From NCBI RefSeq assembly GCF_014200675.1, contig NZ_JACHCI010000015.1:90159-154158 (forward strand): DNA of 64,000 nucleotides, in the 5' to 3' direction. Source of the stretch: Janthinobacterium saanense. Lineage in GTDB: Bacteria; Pseudomonadota; Gammaproteobacteria; Burkholderiales; Burkholderiaceae_D. Each line of letters opens with the position of its first letter. Within the stretch, counting starts at the first letter, position 1. The position numbers were made by a program, and so were the translations under genes. The notes beneath the pieces are model-generated. The model was not told where the DNA came from, did not search any database, and worked only from the letters and a program-made list of their open reading frames with translations. Positions 63,801 to 64,000 of this stretch are shown one piece after another.

Positions 63801-63937
63801 TCTGGGGTCCGATGGCCGTGGCCATCATGGGCGGTCTGATATTGGCAACGGCGCTGACCTTGTTATTCCTGCCGGCCTTGTATGCGGCCTGGTTCAGGGT
63901 GAAAAAGCCGGTGGCGCTGGGCAAGGGTGCGGCGTAG
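60839..63937 (+). CDS. RND efflux pump, inner-membrane permease
   Basis: A 1032-residue pump with twelve helices and two large periplasmic loops. The proton-relay Asp pair is D413/D414 in GLLVDDAIIAVE, and the conserved RND blocks GALIIALG and VFFMP-like LFLPALYAAWF end the protein. It resembles the group of solvent, multidrug or cation exporters (VexF/MexF-like in general order), but the substrate cannot be read from sequence. It forms a coupled pair with the preceding adaptor. Confidence 0.93.
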   Translation: MKGGFNLSRWALEHIPLTRYLMAVLLIGGMLSYANLGQDEDPPFTFRAMVLQAYWPGATALQMADQVTDKLEQKLQETPYINDITSYSKPGETLILLQLRESAPPKETAAAWYQVRKKIGDIQGTLPAGVVGPFFNDEFGDTYGSIFALSGDGFSYAEMKDYADRVRQELLSVAQVSKVALFGVQDEKINIVFSHKKFAQLGIPFEAIVQQLSAQNTINSTGVLVTPTDNLQVRVTGAMVKVQDLENMELRANGTTFRLGDFATVKREFTDPPKDKMRFNGKEVIGLGVSMEKGGNIIEMGKALQATMAHMKSQLPVGIELQRVSNQPEAVSASVGEFVHTLIEAILIVLAVSFVALGLHTKPLRIDVRPGLVVALTIPLVLAVTFLCMHMLDIDLHKISLGALIIALGLLVDDAIIAVEMMVRKMEEGFSRFDAATFAYTSTAMPMLTGTLITVAGFLPIGLAKSTAGEYTFSLFSVNALALIISWLVAVIFTPYIGYVLLKVKPHANNDHELFDTPNFRRFRRAVTWCVEWRKTTIAATLVIFAMGIYGFNFIEKQFFPDSSRPELMVEMWSPEGTTFAANEAQVKKFEAFVSKLDGVESVTSYVGTGSPRFYLPLDQIFPQTNVSQIVVLPKSLAQREILRHKIVDVFKQDFPEVRGRVKLLPNGPPVPYPVQFRVTGTDVAQVRTIADQVKETMRGNPNTVGVNDNWNESVKVLRLDLDQDKMRALGITSKTVMQAANTILSGTVIGQFREDNKLIDIQVRQPLEERATISVLYDTNIPTSTGKSVPISQIARVHFVWEPGVVWRDRRAWAITVQSDVIDGIQGATVSTQLKPQMDALRSKLPAGYHIILKGVEADSGKAEASIAANLPLAIFIIFTLLMLQLQSFSRAMLVFLTGPLGVAGAAFALLLLHRPLGFVANLGIIALFGMIIRNSVILIDQIEQDIKDGSAPWDAIIDSAVRRCRPIVLTAAAAALAMIPLSRSVFWGPMAVAIMGGLILATALTLLFLPALYAAWFRVKKPVALGKGAA

Positions 63938-63952
63938 ATAGCGCCAGGCCGA

Positions 63953-63996
63953 GCCGCGCTGGCCATGATGCTGTTGTCGCGCTCGGTTTTCTGGGG
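63953..63996 (+). repeat. Partial repeat of the RND pump's C-terminal coding segment
   Basis: A 44-base block 16 bases after the pump stop codon matches 63764-63807 inside the pump gene at 38 of 44 positions, and it could still encode the same peptide (AALAMMLLSRSVFWG against AALAMIPLSRSVFWG). The window ends 4 bases later, so I cannot tell a local duplication from the start of a related gene fragment. Confidence 0.7.
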
Positions 63997-64000
63997 AGAC

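Noticed and set aside
1..64000. CRISPR array, tRNA or rRNA genes, insertion sequences, prophage
   Set aside because: No regular spaced direct repeats, no cloverleaf or rRNA stretches, no transposase, integrase or capsid-type proteins were recognised.

Overview
The window is a stretch of GC-rich chromosome, densely packed with genes on both strands. Its gene content points to a betaproteobacterium of the Oxalobacteraceae, of the Janthinobacterium/Massilia/Duganella type: HpnCDE squalene synthesis, thrC-moeA-moaD, a kbl-tdh-sdaA threonine operon, many TTG/GTG starts and strong codon bias. This assignment rests on recognised proteins and general composition, not on a marker gene. No rRNA, tRNA, CRISPR array, transposase or phage module was seen.

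Layout. 1-8.0 kb: start of an MFS transporter, a sedolisin-type peptidase, an MgtC-like membrane protein, topoisomerase IB, a beta-lactamase-fold lipoprotein, a CPA antiporter and an MscS channel. 8.1-10.6 kb: an accessory patch of AT-richer orphan genes (an ExbD-like domain, a Cys-rich secreted protein with a probable frame slip, a coiled-coil membrane protein), bracketed and divided by three copies of one dispersed palindromic repeat. 10.6-11.9 kb: a PepSY membrane protein behind a near-consensus Fur box. 12.3-21.9 kb: a TonB-dependent receptor followed by a tightly coupled operon: a betaine-type ABC importer (binding protein, permease, ATPase, permease), a histidine-ammonia-lyase homologue that lacks the Ala-Ser-Gly MIO triad, a membrane di-iron desaturase-fold protein and a PhnD-like protein without a signal peptide. 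I read this as a system that takes up and breaks down a histidine betaine, most likely ergothioneine; it is the most interesting locus here. 22.0-25.5 kb: an RsbQ-like alpha/beta hydrolase overlapping a PAS-histidine kinase-receiver hybrid, then a PP2C-like phosphatase and a DUF6434 protein, together a likely small-molecule signalling module.

25.6-33 kb: MFS exporter, SRPBCC protein, aldo/keto reductase with divergent LysR regulator and a perfect 10-bp operator dyad, small membrane and hypothetical proteins, a YidB-like protein and a LacI regulator. 33-44 kb: Ig-like lipoprotein, YegD-type Hsp70, DnaQ-type exonuclease, Sel1-repeat protein, EAL/CBS/GGDEF protein, prolyl oligopeptidase, and a chimeric remnant of two radical-SAM genes. 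44-53 kb: cupin-XRE regulator divergent from kbl-tdh-sdaA (threonine to glycine plus acetyl-CoA, serine to pyruvate), an ATPase, and thrC-moeA-moaD. 53-64 kb: HI0933-type flavoprotein, DUF2807/DUF1700 pair, hpnCDE (farnesyl diphosphate to squalene) and a divergent RND efflux pair whose final coding block is partly repeated just after its stop codon.

All functional calls come from reading the translated sequence and recalled family features; nothing was searched or aligned by computer.
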